Shown piece by piece: positions 17,864-27,115 of a stretch of 64,000 nucleotides of DNA. The first letter of the stretch is position 1. Each line of letters opens with the position of its first letter. Both the position numbers and the translations under genes were made by a program. Under the pieces are notes generated by a model. The model worked only from the letters and a program-made list of their open reading frames with translations, was not told where the DNA came from and searched no databases. Source of the DNA: Betaproteobacteria bacterium (lineage in GTDB: Bacteria > Pseudomonadota > Gammaproteobacteria > Burkholderiales > Casimicrobiaceae); the NCBI GenBank assembly GCA_016704895.1, contig JADIZG010000011.1, positions 14,848-78,847 of the forward strand, in the 5' to 3' direction.

Positions 17864-18700
17864 TCAGCCCCGCAGCCCCAGCCGCTGCCAGATCGTCGTC
17901 GTGAGCGACGCCTGGTTCAGCGTGTAGAAGTGCAGGCCCGGGGCGCCGCGCGCGATCAGCTTCGCGCACAGGTCGGTCACGACGTCGAGCCCGAACGCGC
18001 GGATCGACGCGACGTCGTCGCCGTAGCCCTCGAGGCGCCGCCGGATCCAGCGCGGGATCTCGGCGCCGCAGGCGTCCGAGAAGCGCCCGAGCTTCGATGC
18101 GCTCGCGATCGGCATGATGCCCGGCACGATCGGGACGCGCACGCCCATCGCGTCGCAGTCGTCGACGAACCGGAAGTAGGCGTCCGCGTTGAAGAAGTAC
18201 TGCGTGATCGCCGAATTCGCGCCGGCGTCGACCTTGCGCCTGAAGTTCGCGAGGTCGGCCTGCGGCGAGCCGGCCTGCGGGTGCATCTCGGGGTAGGCGG
18301 CCACGTCGATGTGGAACCAGTCGCCGGACACCTCGCGGATGAACGCGACCAGCTCGTTCGCATGGCGGAACTCGCCGGCGTCGAACGTGCCCGACGGCAT
18401 GTCGCCGCGCAGCGCGACGAGATGGCGGATGCCGTGCGTGCGGTACTGCGCGAGGACCTCCGCGAGGTTCGCGCGCGTCGAGCCGACGCACGAGATGTGC
18501 GGGGCCGCGGGCACGCCCTCGGCGCGGATCTCGAGCACCGTCTCGAGCGTGCCTTCGCGCGTCGAGCCGCCCGCGCCGAACGTGACCGAGCAGAACGCCG
18601 GCTCGAGCTGCGCGAGCTGGCGGCGCGCCGCGCGCAGCTTCTCGACGCCCTCGGGCGTGCGCGGCGGGAAGAACTCGAGGCTGTAGGCGCGACGGGTCAT
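17864..18700 (-). CDS. metF: 5,10-Methylenetetrahydrofolate reductase
   Basis: 278 residues. It reduces methylenetetrahydrofolate to methyltetrahydrofolate, the methyl donor for methionine synthesis, with FAD. Motifs seen are YSLEFFPPRTPEG, FCSVTFGAGGSTREGT, HLVALRGDMP, AYPEMHPQA and GANSAITQYFFNADAYFRFV. The ATG at 18700 is preferred because GGGGAGG lies 5 bases upstream and the family begins there. An earlier ATG at 18742 overlaps the stop of the holin-like gene as ATGA. The ahcY-holin-metF order is usual in Betaproteobacteria and puts the gene under the SAH riboswitch, if read-through occurs past the panE-like gene. Confidence 0.96.
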   Translation of the reverse strand: MTRRAYSLEFFPPRTPEGVEKLRAARRQLAQLEPAFCSVTFGAGGSTREGTLETVLEIRAEGVPAAPHISCVGSTRANLAEVLAQYRTHGIRHLVALRGDMPSGTFDAGEFRHANELVAFIREVSGDWFHIDVAAYPEMHPQAGSPQADLANFRRKVDAGANSAITQYFFNADAYFRFVDDCDAMGVRVPIVPGIMPIASASKLGRFSDACGAEIPRWIRRRLEGYGDDVASIRAFGLDVVTDLCAKLIARGAPGLHFYTLNQASLTTTIWQRLGLRG

Positions 18701-18738
18701 CGGAACCTCCCCGGGGCGCAGCCTCGTCGCGTCGTCGC

Positions 18739-19101
18739 TCATCGCTGCGGCTCCGGGCGCGGGGAAGGAAGCACGATCGCGGCGATCGCCCACGTGATCA
18801 GGCTGTAGACGATCGCGCCGAACACGCCCGACCAGAATCCCGCCACGCGGAAGCCCTCGAGGAACGATCCGACCCACCAGAACAGCAGCCCGTTGATCAC
18901 GAGGATGAACAGGCCGAGCGTGAGGATCGTCACCGGCAGCGTCAGCAGGAACAGGATCGGGCGGATCAGCGCGTTGATGAGGCCGAGCACGAGGGCGGCG
19001 ATCAGCGCCGCCCCCATCGAGTCGACCGTCACCCACGGGAACACGTAGGGAAGCAGGAACAGCGCGAGCGCGTTGATGAGCCAGGCGACGAGGATGCGCA
19101 T
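18739..19101 (-). CDS. Phage-holin-like four-helix membrane protein
   Basis: 120 residues almost entirely hydrophobic, with four predicted membrane helices (about 3-25, 28-50, 55-78, 88-112). It belongs to the small 'phage holin family 4' type commonly found between ahcY and metF. No lytic module is nearby, so a real holin role is unlikely. GGAG lies 7 bases before the ATG. It starts 14 bases after the panE-like stop and ends 38 bases before the preferred metF start, consistent with one transcript. Confidence 0.85.
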   Translation of the reverse strand: MRILVAWLINALALFLLPYVFPWVTVDSMGAALIAALVLGLINALIRPILFLLTLPVTILTLGLFILVINGLLFWWVGSFLEGFRVAGFWSGVFGAIVYSLITWAIAAIVLPSPRPEPQR

Positions 19102-19115
19102 CGGGAATCTCCGGT

Positions 19116-20036
19116 TCAGGCGGCACGGCCGCCGGCGAAGGGCTTGAGGATCGCGTGGAGCGTCGCGTGCACCGGCGCCGCGAGACCGGCCTCGCGCGCC
19201 ATGCGTGCGACCGCCCCCGAGAGCCAGGGCACCTCGAGCCGGTAGCCGGACTCCAGGTCGTTCAGCATCGACGAGCGCATCGCGGCGGGCAGGCCGTCGG
19301 CGAAGGCGAGCTGCTTCGCGACGAAGTCGTCGGGCAGCGCAACGCCACGGGCGACGCCGACGGCCCACACCTCGCGCATCGCGGTCTCGAGCAGCGCACG
19401 CAGGTCGGGGTCGGACCGGACGACGCCGATCGGCGAGCGGGCCGCCGAGGTGATCCCCGAGAACGACGCGAGGAACACGAACTTCTCCCACAGCGCGCGG
19501 CGGATGTCGGGCGTGTGCTCGATCTCGACGCCCGCCGAGCGGCACGCGTCGGCGAACGCGGCGGCGCGATCCTCCGGACCGCCGGGAAACGCGCCGACGC
19601 GAAGCCGCGCCATCGTCCCCGTGTGCGCGATCACGCCGGGCGCGCGGATCGTCGCCGCGATGTAGGCGACGCCGCCCAGCACGTGCGAGGGCCCGAGCAG
19701 GGCGGCCACCCGGTCGGCGCTCTCGACGCCGTTCTGGAACGGGATCACGACACCGCCGTTCGACACGATGCCGGCAAGCTTCGGCGCGGTCGCCTCGACG
19801 TCCCACAGCTTGACGCACAGCATCGCGACGTCGACCGGGCCGAGCGCCGAGAGGTCGTCGGTCGCCGGGCAGCGCACGGTCGCGTCGCCGAGCGCGCTCT
19901 CGATCGCGAGCCCGTGCTCGCGGATCGCGGCGAGGTGGCGCCCGCGCGCGACGAACGTGACGTCGTGGCCCGCCTGCGCGAGCCGCGCGCCGAAGTAGCC
20001 GCCAACGCCGCCTGCGCCGATCACTGCGACCTTCAT
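19116..20036 (-). CDS. panE: 2-Dehydropantoate 2-reductase family protein
   Basis: 306 residues. The N-terminal Rossmann fold begins MKVAVIGAGGVGGYFGARLA, a classic NADPH-binding loop. CVKLWDVE and PFQNGVESADRV follow. The C-terminal helical domain has EKFVFLASFSGITSAARSPIG and SSMLNDLESGYRLEV, normal for ApbA/PanE. It would reduce ketopantoate to pantoate (coenzyme A synthesis) or a related 2-keto acid; paralogues with other substrates are common, so the symbol is tentative. It stands between ahcY and the holin-like gene, where relatives usually have no gene, next to a REP-like doublet. Confidence 0.85.
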   Translation of the reverse strand: MKVAVIGAGGVGGYFGARLAQAGHDVTFVARGRHLAAIREHGLAIESALGDATVRCPATDDLSALGPVDVAMLCVKLWDVEATAPKLAGIVSNGGVVIPFQNGVESADRVAALLGPSHVLGGVAYIAATIRAPGVIAHTGTMARLRVGAFPGGPEDRAAAFADACRSAGVEIEHTPDIRRALWEKFVFLASFSGITSAARSPIGVVRSDPDLRALLETAMREVWAVGVARGVALPDDFVAKQLAFADGLPAAMRSSMLNDLESGYRLEVPWLSGAVARMAREAGLAAPVHATLHAILKPFAGGRAA

Positions 20037-20084
20037 TGCCGTTCTCTCATCCCGACCTCGCCCGCGATCGCGGGCAGCGTAGCC

Positions 20085-20148
20085 CTGTGGGTCCGGCTTC
20101 AGGCGGACGCGATGCGTCTTGCCCGTCGGGCTGAAGCCCGACCCACAA
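20085..20148. repeat. REP-like doublet, copy A
   Basis: Two facing arms, CTGTGGGTCCGGCTTCAGG and GGGCTGAAGCCCGACCCAC, can each fold as a hairpin or pair with one another. Related doublets occur at 29332-29396 and 34308-34371, and a single unit at 21892-21917. All lie between genes or at a gene's 3' end. Confidence 0.6.
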
Positions 20149-20271
20149 AGGGCGCGGCCACGCACGCCGCCGAACCGTACGCCGGGGTTGGCGCGTTGAG
20201 CGGCGCGCGCTTCATGCGCCGCTCCAACGCGGTGACCCCGGCGGACGCATCGTTGCGGAACGTCCCGCGAA

Positions 20272-21701
<1,430 letters not shown>

Positions 21702-21781
21702 GCGAGTCACTCCTCGTCGGGTGACCTCGGGAACGGACGGGGATTCACGCGCCCGCCGCCCCGCGAGGATCACGGGTCAAC

Positions 21782-21857
21782 GAGCGCCGTTGCAGCGAAG
21801 GGCTCCGAGCCTGGTCGGCGCCCGGGTCGGGCGGTCCGATTGCAGCGCTCCTCGGAG
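21782..21857 (-). promoter_or_regulatory. S-adenosylhomocysteine (SAH) riboswitch
   Basis: Read on the minus strand, the ahcY leader contains the conserved core CGAGGAGCGCTGCAA, then CCAGGCTCGGAG, then AACGGCGCTC. P1 pairs CTCCGAG with CTCGGAG, and the pseudoknot pairs GAGCGC with GCGCTC. These match the known SAH riboswitch of Betaproteobacteria, for example Ralstonia. The P2 arm is longer than in that example. Binding of SAH is known to raise expression of ahcY, probably by freeing the ribosome-binding site; here the start codon lies about 80 bases downstream. Confidence 0.9.
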
Positions 21858-21864
21858 GGGGCGA

Positions 21865-21870
21865 ATTATA
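21865..21870 (-). promoter_or_regulatory. -10 element of the ahcY promoter
   Basis: The minus strand has a perfect TATAAT. Transcription would begin about 7 bases later, near 21858, exactly at the first stem of the SAH riboswitch. No strong -35 element is visible. Confidence 0.65.
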
Positions 21871-21891
21871 CAGCAGCCCGCGAGACCCCCG

Positions 21892-21917
21892 GCGGGTCGG
21901 GCGTCAGCCCGACCGCC
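21892..21917. repeat. Single REP-like hairpin
   Basis: CGGGTCGGGCGTCAGCCCGA folds as a hairpin and resembles one arm of the REP-like doublets in this window. It lies just upstream of the ahcY promoter. Confidence 0.5.
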
Positions 21918-21934
21918 ATCGCGGGGAGTGCGAC

Positions 21935-22498
21935 CTACGACGCCCTCGCTCCGCGCGCCGGCGGCGGGGGAACGGCCATCAGCGCGATCAGCGCGTTGGC
22001 GAGCGTCGACTCGCGCTTGTAGAAGCCGTCGGTGTGGAACGTCTCCTCGAGCTTGTACATCTCGTAGTCGAGGTGGTGGCCGATCTCGTGAACCAGCGTG
22101 CGCAGGAACGAGCGGAACGCGACGACCTGCTGCCGCTGCGCGGTGCGCATCCACACGGTGATGCGCGCCGGGACGCGGCCCTCCTCGGGCTCGTAGAGGC
22201 CGTGCAGTTCGCCGTAGTCGGACGACGGGCGCTTCGCGAGCACGCGCACGCGGATCGGAGGCACGCGGTAGCCGGCGGCCAGCGCGTCGGTGAGCCGCTG
22301 GCACGCGCGCTCGCAACCCGCGCGATCGTCGGCCTGGAGCGCCCCCGAGATCGCGTCGACGTCCGCGCCCGCCGAGAAGCCCGCCGGCAGGTCGAGGCGT
22401 TCGATCGCGTCGCTCGCGCGGTAGATCCGCTTGCGGGCGGGCGAGAGGCGGTCGTAGTAGGCGAAGGGCACGGGAACGGACTGCGGGCGGTCGCCCAA
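21935..22498 (-). CDS. Putative HExxH zinc metalloprotease-like protein
   Basis: 187 residues with no signal peptide. A zinc-protease-like HExxH motif appears in LVHEIGHHLDYEMY at about residues 136-149, followed by FHTDGFYKRESTLANAL. The N-terminal half contains RKRIYRASDAIERLDLP, and the middle has VRVLAKRPSSDYGELHGLY. The motif and the length fit a family of conserved hypothetical putative metallopeptidases; the substrate is unknown. It starts just past a terminator that ends the 42-residue basic protein gene, so it needs its own promoter or read-through. Confidence 0.7.
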   Translation of the reverse strand: MGDRPQSVPVPFAYYDRLSPARKRIYRASDAIERLDLPAGFSAGADVDAISGALQADDRAGCERACQRLTDALAAGYRVPPIRVRVLAKRPSSDYGELHGLYEPEEGRVPARITVWMRTAQRQQVVAFRSFLRTLVHEIGHHLDYEMYKLEETFHTDGFYKRESTLANALIALMAVPPPPARGARAS

Positions 22499-22500
22499 CG

Positions 22501-22530
22501 AAAAAGGCCGCGCTGGGCGGCCTCTTTTCG
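22501..22530 (-). terminator. Rho-independent terminator after the 42-residue basic protein
   Basis: GGCCGC-CCAGC-GCGGCC followed by TTTTTC on the minus strand. It lies 28 bases after the stop codon at 22558. The plus strand also has T residues after the stem, so it could act in both directions. Confidence 0.85.
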
Positions 22531-22557
22531 CGACGGCGCGGAAGGCGCCGCGCGGCG

Positions 22558-22686
22558 TCAGCTCTTCTTGATCTTCTCGAGCATCTTGAAGATGCCCTTC
22601 TGGCTGCCGACGAACATGCGCTTGAACGTCTTGGGCAGGCAGCGGCGTTCGAGGGTGTTGCGGCGGTTGCGCTTGATGTCGGCCAT
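22558..22686 (-). CDS. Small basic protein of 42 residues
   Basis: The sequence begins MADIKRNRRNTLERRCLP and ends MLEKIKKS, very rich in Lys and Arg. It has a good Shine-Dalgarno (GGAGAGAGACG before the ATG) and its own strong terminator. That combination argues for a real, well-expressed small gene. I do not recognise the family. The charge and size suggest nucleic-acid or ribosome binding, but that is inference only. It stands alone between a DUF429 gene and a HExxH protein gene. Confidence 0.7.
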   Translation of the reverse strand: MADIKRNRRNTLERRCLPKTFKRMFVGSQKGIFKMLEKIKKS

Positions 22687-22743
22687 CGTCTCTCTCCGGA
22701 TCGGGGAGGCGCCCGGGAGACCGGCCGCCGAAAAGGGTCTATT

Positions 22744-23631
22744 TTAGAGCAACTTGGCCGAAATAGCCAGCAGAGACCCTCGCTTCAGGCCCCGGCGATC
22801 CAGCCTTCGACGGGATCGACGGCGCCGGCAGGCATAGTTCTCGCCCGCCCGCGCTGCGCCCCACGCCGCCTGCACGGCGCAGGCGATCGCGTCGAGCGTG
22901 TCGCCGGACGCGTCGTCCACGGCGGCCTCGGCGAGCGCCATCGGCAGGTCCGCACGCACGCCGAACGGGTGCGCGCCCTCGACGAGGGCCCACAGGAGTC
23001 CGACGCGGGCGTCGCGCTGCGCGGGCGTCTGCTTCGACCGCGCGTCGTTCTTGTACGACGGCGCGCGCTTCTCGCCGCGCGCCTCTGCGATCCTGCGCAT
23101 TACGAGCCCCGGATACGCCTCGAGGGCGACGCGCGAACGATCGCCGTCGGCGATCCCCGGCAGGTGCACGCCGGCGCGCGCGAGCCGCGGCGCGCCCTCG
23201 TGCAGCATCCAGCCGACCGGCGGGTTGACGAGCTTCATCGACGCGTGCGCGCCGGCCGCGATCTCGGTCGCCCGGTGCGCGTACTTGCGCCCCACGGGCC
23301 GCGCCGCGCGAAAGCGGGCGAACGTACGATCGACCGTCTCGCGGTCGAGCGCCGCGTAGCGCGCGATCATCGCGTGCCACGCGCGCGCCGAGCGCGAGCG
23401 CGCGCCGGCCCAGCCGAGCGCAACGACGAGCTCCCGCGCGAGGCCGAACGGGAAGTCGAACGCGCCGACCCACGGCCCCGGCGCCGACAGCAGCGCCTCG
23501 AACGACGGCCAGTCGGTGAGCCGGTCCACGCGGTCGACCCGCACCCGCGCGACGTCGACCCGGCCGTGCGCCACGGTGATCGCCTTGCGCCGCGACGGCG
23601 CGCTGGTGAAGTCGACGCCGACGATGCGCAC
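22744..23631 (-). CDS. DUF429 family protein (frame slip near the C-terminus)
   Basis: About 290 residues. The N-terminus VRIVGVDFTSAPSRRKAITVA and the motif VGAFDFPFGLARELV are typical of DUF429, an RNase H-like fold family of unknown function. GDTLDAIACAVQAAW near the end is also conserved. Near 22838 the frame leaves the family pattern: a different frame gives AVDPVEGWIAGA and a stop at 22785, which fits relatives better than the Arg-rich tail to 22744. A GTG at 23631 is chosen because homology starts there and it avoids overlap with the upstream oxidoreductase gene. Confidence 0.75.
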   Translation of the reverse strand: MRIVGVDFTSAPSRRKAITVAHGRVDVARVRVDRVDRLTDWPSFEALLSAPGPWVGAFDFPFGLARELVVALGWAGARSRSARAWHAMIARYAALDRETVDRTFARFRAARPVGRKYAHRATEIAAGAHASMKLVNPPVGWMLHEGAPRLARAGVHLPGIADGDRSRVALEAYPGLVMRRIAEARGEKRAPSYKNDARSKQTPAQRDARVGLLWALVEGAHPFGVRADLPMALAEAAVDDASGDTLDAIACAVQAAWGAARAGENYACRRRRSRRRLDRRGLKRGSLLAISAKLL

Positions 23632-23669
23632 GGGACGACCGGCGGGACGCCGGATAGGTAAGGGCTTAC

Positions 23670-24743
23670 TTACTTCCAGCGCGGCGCCGCGCGCAGGTAC
23701 TGCGGAGGCACGGCGACGCCGGCGCCGAGCGCCTTCGCCGCGTGCCACGGCCAGCGCGGGTTCCACAGGATGCCGCGCGCGAGCGCGACGAGGTCGGCGT
23801 CACCGTTCGCGACGATCGAATCCGCGTGCGCGGGCTCCGTGATGAGGCCCACGGCGATCGTCGGCAGGCGGGTCGCGTCGCGGATCGCGCGCGCGAACGG
23901 CACGTGCAGGCCGGGCTTCGATTCGATGCGCTGTTTGGGCGAGATGCCCGCGCTCGACACGTCGACGAAATCGCAGCCGCGCGCCGCCAGCTCGCGCGCC
24001 AGCGCGATCGTGTCGTCGAGCGCCCACCCGCCGTCGACCCAGTCGGTCGCCGACACGCGCACGCCCACCGGGCGATCCGCGGGGAACGCCTCGCGCACGG
24101 CGTCGAACACCTCGAGCGGGAAGCGCATCCGCCGCTCGCGCGTGCCGCCGTACGCATCGTCGCGGACGTTCGAGAGCGGCGACAGGAACTCGTGCAGCAG
24201 GTAGCCGTGCGCCATGTGCACCTCGATCGCGTCGACTCCGGCACGATGGGCGCGGCGCGCGGCGTCCGCGAACGCCTCGCGGATCCCCGCGAGACCGGCG
24301 GCGTCGAGCGCGCGCGGCACCGGATCGCCCGCGTCGAACGCGACCGCCGAAGGCGCGAGCGTGGTCCACGCCTCCGGTCCCGCCAGCGGCCTGCCGCCGT
24401 TCCACGGCGCCGCGGACGATCCCTTGCGGCCCGCGTGCGCGAGCTGCAGCGCGACCGGGACGGCCGGCGCGAGCCGCGCGCGACGCGCGAGCACGTCGGC
24501 GAACGCGCGCTCGCACCCGTCGTCGTAGAGGCCGAGGCAGCCCGGCGAGATGCGGCCCTCGCGCGTGACCGCGGTCGCCTCGACGAAGACGAGCCCCGCG
24601 CCGGACTGGAGAAGCTGCGCCCAGTGCGCGAGATGCCAGTCGCCCGCGCGCCCGTCGTCCGCCGAGTACTGGCACATCGGCGAGACCACGATGCGATTGG
24701 CGAGCGCGAGAGCGCGCAGCGCGTAGGGATCGAACAGCGCCAT
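23670..24743 (-). CDS. NADH:flavin oxidoreductase, YqjM-type Old Yellow Enzyme
   Basis: 357 residues, a single TIM barrel with FMN. Signatures are NRIVVSPMCQYSADDG with the YqjM-type Cys, LQLAHAGRKGS, EVHMAHGYLLHEFLSPLSN, RDDAYGG and the phosphate site LVALARGILWNPRWP. Such enzymes reduce activated C=C bonds of enones and nitro compounds with NAD(P)H. The ATG at 24743 is followed at once by the conserved LFDPYALRALALANRIV. It lies 7 bases after an unknown gene and 38 bases before DUF429, so the three may be cotranscribed. Confidence 0.92.
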   Translation of the reverse strand: MALFDPYALRALALANRIVVSPMCQYSADDGRAGDWHLAHWAQLLQSGAGLVFVEATAVTREGRISPGCLGLYDDGCERAFADVLARRARLAPAVPVALQLAHAGRKGSSAAPWNGGRPLAGPEAWTTLAPSAVAFDAGDPVPRALDAAGLAGIREAFADAARRAHRAGVDAIEVHMAHGYLLHEFLSPLSNVRDDAYGGTRERRMRFPLEVFDAVREAFPADRPVGVRVSATDWVDGGWALDDTIALARELAARGCDFVDVSSAGISPKQRIESKPGLHVPFARAIRDATRLPTIAVGLITEPAHADSIVANGDADLVALARGILWNPRWPWHAAKALGAGVAVPPQYLRAAPRWK

Positions 24744-24750
24744 GGGTCCG

Positions 24751-25255
24751 TCAGCCCCGCGCGCCGGACGCGTCGAGCACCCGGGCGCGGAAGCGCTCGA
24801 ATCCTTCGTCACGATCGGTGTAGCCCGCCGCGATGCACGAGGCGACGCGCGCCTCCTCGGCCGCGACGAACGCGGCGATGCCGTCGCGCTGGTAGGGCTC
24901 GAGGTTGCGGTCCGCGGCGAGCAGGATGCGCGCCACGAGCGCGGCGTCGACCGCGTCCAGGTCGGCGAGGAACAGCTTCGCCCCCTCGGGAACGTGCCGC
25001 AGCAGGAGCGCGAGCGCGTCGTCGGCGGCAGGCGATCCGATGACCACCGCGTCGGGCCAGCGCGAGCGCGGCGCGCCCGGCGCCCACGCCGCGGCGAGAT
25101 AGTGGTCGGGCGTGTGCTCGACCGCCTCCGACCCCTCGCGTCGCGCCGCCTCGACGACGCGCACGCAGGTGCCGATCCACGTGTCGCCGCCGCAGCGGGC
25201 GGACAGGCGGTGGGCGAGCAGGGGCTCGTCCCGGCTTGCCGCTCGTCTGGCCCAT
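24751..25255 (-). CDS. Unknown cytosolic protein (apparent frame slip near start)
   Basis: About 167 residues after correction. I do not recognise the family. The protein begins MGQTSGKP, and after a one-base slip near 25228 continues DEPLLAHRLSARCGGDTWI. The region HTPDHYLAAAWAPG follows, and the C-terminal half is helical and acidic, with RNLEPYQRDGIAAFVAAEE and DRDEGFERFRARVLDA. No signal peptide or membrane segment is visible. Without the correction the frame can only begin at GTG 25164. It is followed 7 bases later by the Old Yellow Enzyme gene, suggesting cotranscription. Confidence 0.55.
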
Positions 25256-25299
25256 GGCGTCGCGATTCCCCGCGCTGTGCCCGCCCCGACCGGCGCGGC

Positions 25300-25724
25300 T
25301 TACGGTACGGCGATCTCGAAGCGCACCGTCTTCGTCGGCGCGCTGGTGGCGTCCCACGACCGGTAGGCGAGCTCGATGCTGGACGTGCCGGGCTGCACCA
25401 TCCGGAACCGGAACGTCGCGTGGGCCTCCCCCCCGCCCGCGGGACGCCTGCGGCGGCCTGCGGCTGGTAGTCGGGAAGCCCGATCTGCGCGACCGATGCG
25501 CCGGCGAGCCGCGTCAGCTCCCAGCGATAGGTGGGCTTGAGGTCGGTCTCGAGATGCACGGCGAGCGTGTCGCCGCGCTTGACGGTCTCGCTGCGGCCGT
25601 CGATCGACGCGTCCGTGTTGCGGACGATCGGCGCGAGGTTCCAGAAATCGGTCGCGGGGCTCGTCGCGCATCCGGCCAGCGTCAGCGCGGCACTACCGAG
25701 GATCAGGGCACGAAGGGGCAGCAT
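25300..25724 (-). CDS. Chagasin-like (I42) protease-inhibitor lipoprotein (frame slip at a G run)
   Basis: About 141 residues after correction. The signal peptide ends in the lipobox LTLAGC, so the mature protein is lipid-anchored. The rest resembles inhibitor family I42: VKRGDTLAVHLETDLKPTYRWEL (compare NPTTGYRW), a Gly-rich turn before FRFRMVQPG, and YRSWD in place of RPW. Chagasin-type proteins inhibit papain-like cysteine proteases. The frame breaks at a run of seven C at 25428-25434; adding one base joins the two halves. GGAGG lies 4 bases before the ATG at 25724. No cysteine protease gene is seen nearby. Confidence 0.7.
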
Positions 25725-25840
25725 GGAACCTCCACAGGGCGCGCCGCCTTGTCGCGCCGCACCGGACACCTATTCTCGGCCCGACACGGCCGCGACTCAA
25801 GGGCGCGCCCGGATCGAAGCCGGGGAAACGGCGTCTCCCG

Positions 25841-27007
25841 TCACACGCCCGCGGCGCTCTTCAGCGCCTGCGCGCGGTCGGTGCGCTCCCAGGTGAACTC
25901 CGGCTCGTCGCGGCCGAAATGCCCGTACGCAGCGGTCTTGCGATAGATCGGGCGCAGCAGGTCGAGCATCCGGATGATGCCCTTGGGACGCAGGTCGAAC
26001 TCGTGCTGCACGATCTCGCTGATCTTCGCGTCGGGGATCCTGCCCGTGCCCGCCGTGTAGATGGTCACGTTCATCGGCTTCGCGACGCCGATCGCGTAGG
26101 CGAGCTGCACTTCGCACTGCCTGGCGAGGCCGGCGGCGACGATGTTCTTGGCGACGTAGCGCGCGGCGTAGGCGGCCGAGCGGTCGACCTTCGACGGATC
26201 CTTGCCCGAGAACGCGCCGCCGCCGTGCGGCGCGGAGCCGCCGTAGGTGTCGACGATGATCTTGCGCCCGGTGAGCCCCGAGTCGCCGTGCGGGCCGCCG
26301 ATCTCGAAGCGTCCCGTCGGATTCACCAGGTAGCGCGTGCCCGAGAGCATCTCCTTGGGCAGCACGGGCTTGATGATCTCCTCGATCACCGCCTCGGCGA
26401 GCTCGGCCTGCTTCTCGTTCATGCTCGGATGGTGCTGCGTCGAGAGCACGACGGTGTCGATCGCGGCCGGCTGGCCGTTGTGGTAGCGAACGGTGACCTG
26501 CGATTTCGCGTCCGGTCGCAGGAAGCGCAGGCGGCCGTCCCGGCGAACCTCGCTCTGGCGCTGGACGAGGCGGTGCGCGTAGTAGATCGGGAACGGCATC
26601 AGCGCCGGCGTCTCGTCGCACGCGTAGCCGAACATCATCCCCTGGTCGCCGGCGCCCTGGTTCAGGTAATCGTCGGAGGCCTGGTCGACGCCGCGCTTGA
26701 TGTCGGGCGACTGCTTGCCGTAGCAGACCATCACCGCGCAGCCGTCGGCGTCGAAGCGCAGCGACGGGTCGTTGTAGCCGATGTGGCGGATCGTCTCGCG
26801 CGCGACGTTGCCGAAGTCGACGGTCGCCTTGGTCGTGATCTCGCCGGCCATCACGACGAGGCCCGTCGAGACCAGCGTCTCGGCGGCCACGCGGGCCGTG
26901 GGGTCTTGCTCTAGAATCGCGTCGAGCACCGCGTCGGAGATCTGGTCCGCGACCTTGTCCGGGTGACCTTCCGACACCGACTCCGACGTGAACAGGAATT
27001 CGCTCAT
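25841..27007 (-). CDS. metK: S-adenosylmethionine synthetase
   Basis: 388 residues, full length. It makes S-adenosylmethionine from methionine and ATP. Hallmarks seen are FTSESVSEGHPDKVADQISD, the hexapeptide GAGDQG in LNQGAGDQGMMFGYA, and the P-loop-like GGGAFSGKDPSKVDRSAAY. The start ATG fits relatives exactly. It belongs to the same metabolic cycle as ahcY and metF in this window, though unrelated genes lie between. It is divergent from a Sua5 gene with a 108-base spacer. Confidence 0.98.
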   Translation of the reverse strand: MSEFLFTSESVSEGHPDKVADQISDAVLDAILEQDPTARVAAETLVSTGLVVMAGEITTKATVDFGNVARETIRHIGYNDPSLRFDADGCAVMVCYGKQSPDIKRGVDQASDDYLNQGAGDQGMMFGYACDETPALMPFPIYYAHRLVQRQSEVRRDGRLRFLRPDAKSQVTVRYHNGQPAAIDTVVLSTQHHPSMNEKQAELAEAVIEEIIKPVLPKEMLSGTRYLVNPTGRFEIGGPHGDSGLTGRKIIVDTYGGSAPHGGGAFSGKDPSKVDRSAAYAARYVAKNIVAAGLARQCEVQLAYAIGVAKPMNVTIYTAGTGRIPDAKISEIVQHEFDLRPKGIIRMLDLLRPIYRKTAAYGHFGRDEPEFTWERTDRAQALKSAAGV

Positions 27008-27064
27008 GGCCCCTCTCGTGGATTGCGACCGCCCCGCCCGGGCAGGCGTGCGGCAAAGCGCCCG

Positions 27065-27070
27065 ATTCTA
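27065..27070 (-). promoter_or_regulatory. Candidate -10 element of metK
   Basis: The minus strand has TAGAAT 57 bases upstream of the metK ATG, with no convincing -35. The leader shows no SAM riboswitch fold that I can recognise. Confidence 0.35.
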
Positions 27071-27115
27071 GCAAACTCGCGGGGTCGGCCCATCGACGCC
27101 CGCCGGCATAAGTTC

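Noticed and set aside
18739..19101. Holin-like gene as evidence of a prophage
   Set aside because: No lysin, structural or integrase genes are nearby; this small membrane protein commonly occurs between ahcY and metF.
27008..27115. Possible SAM riboswitch before metK
   Set aside because: None of the conserved SAM riboswitch cores could be recognised in the 108-base spacer.
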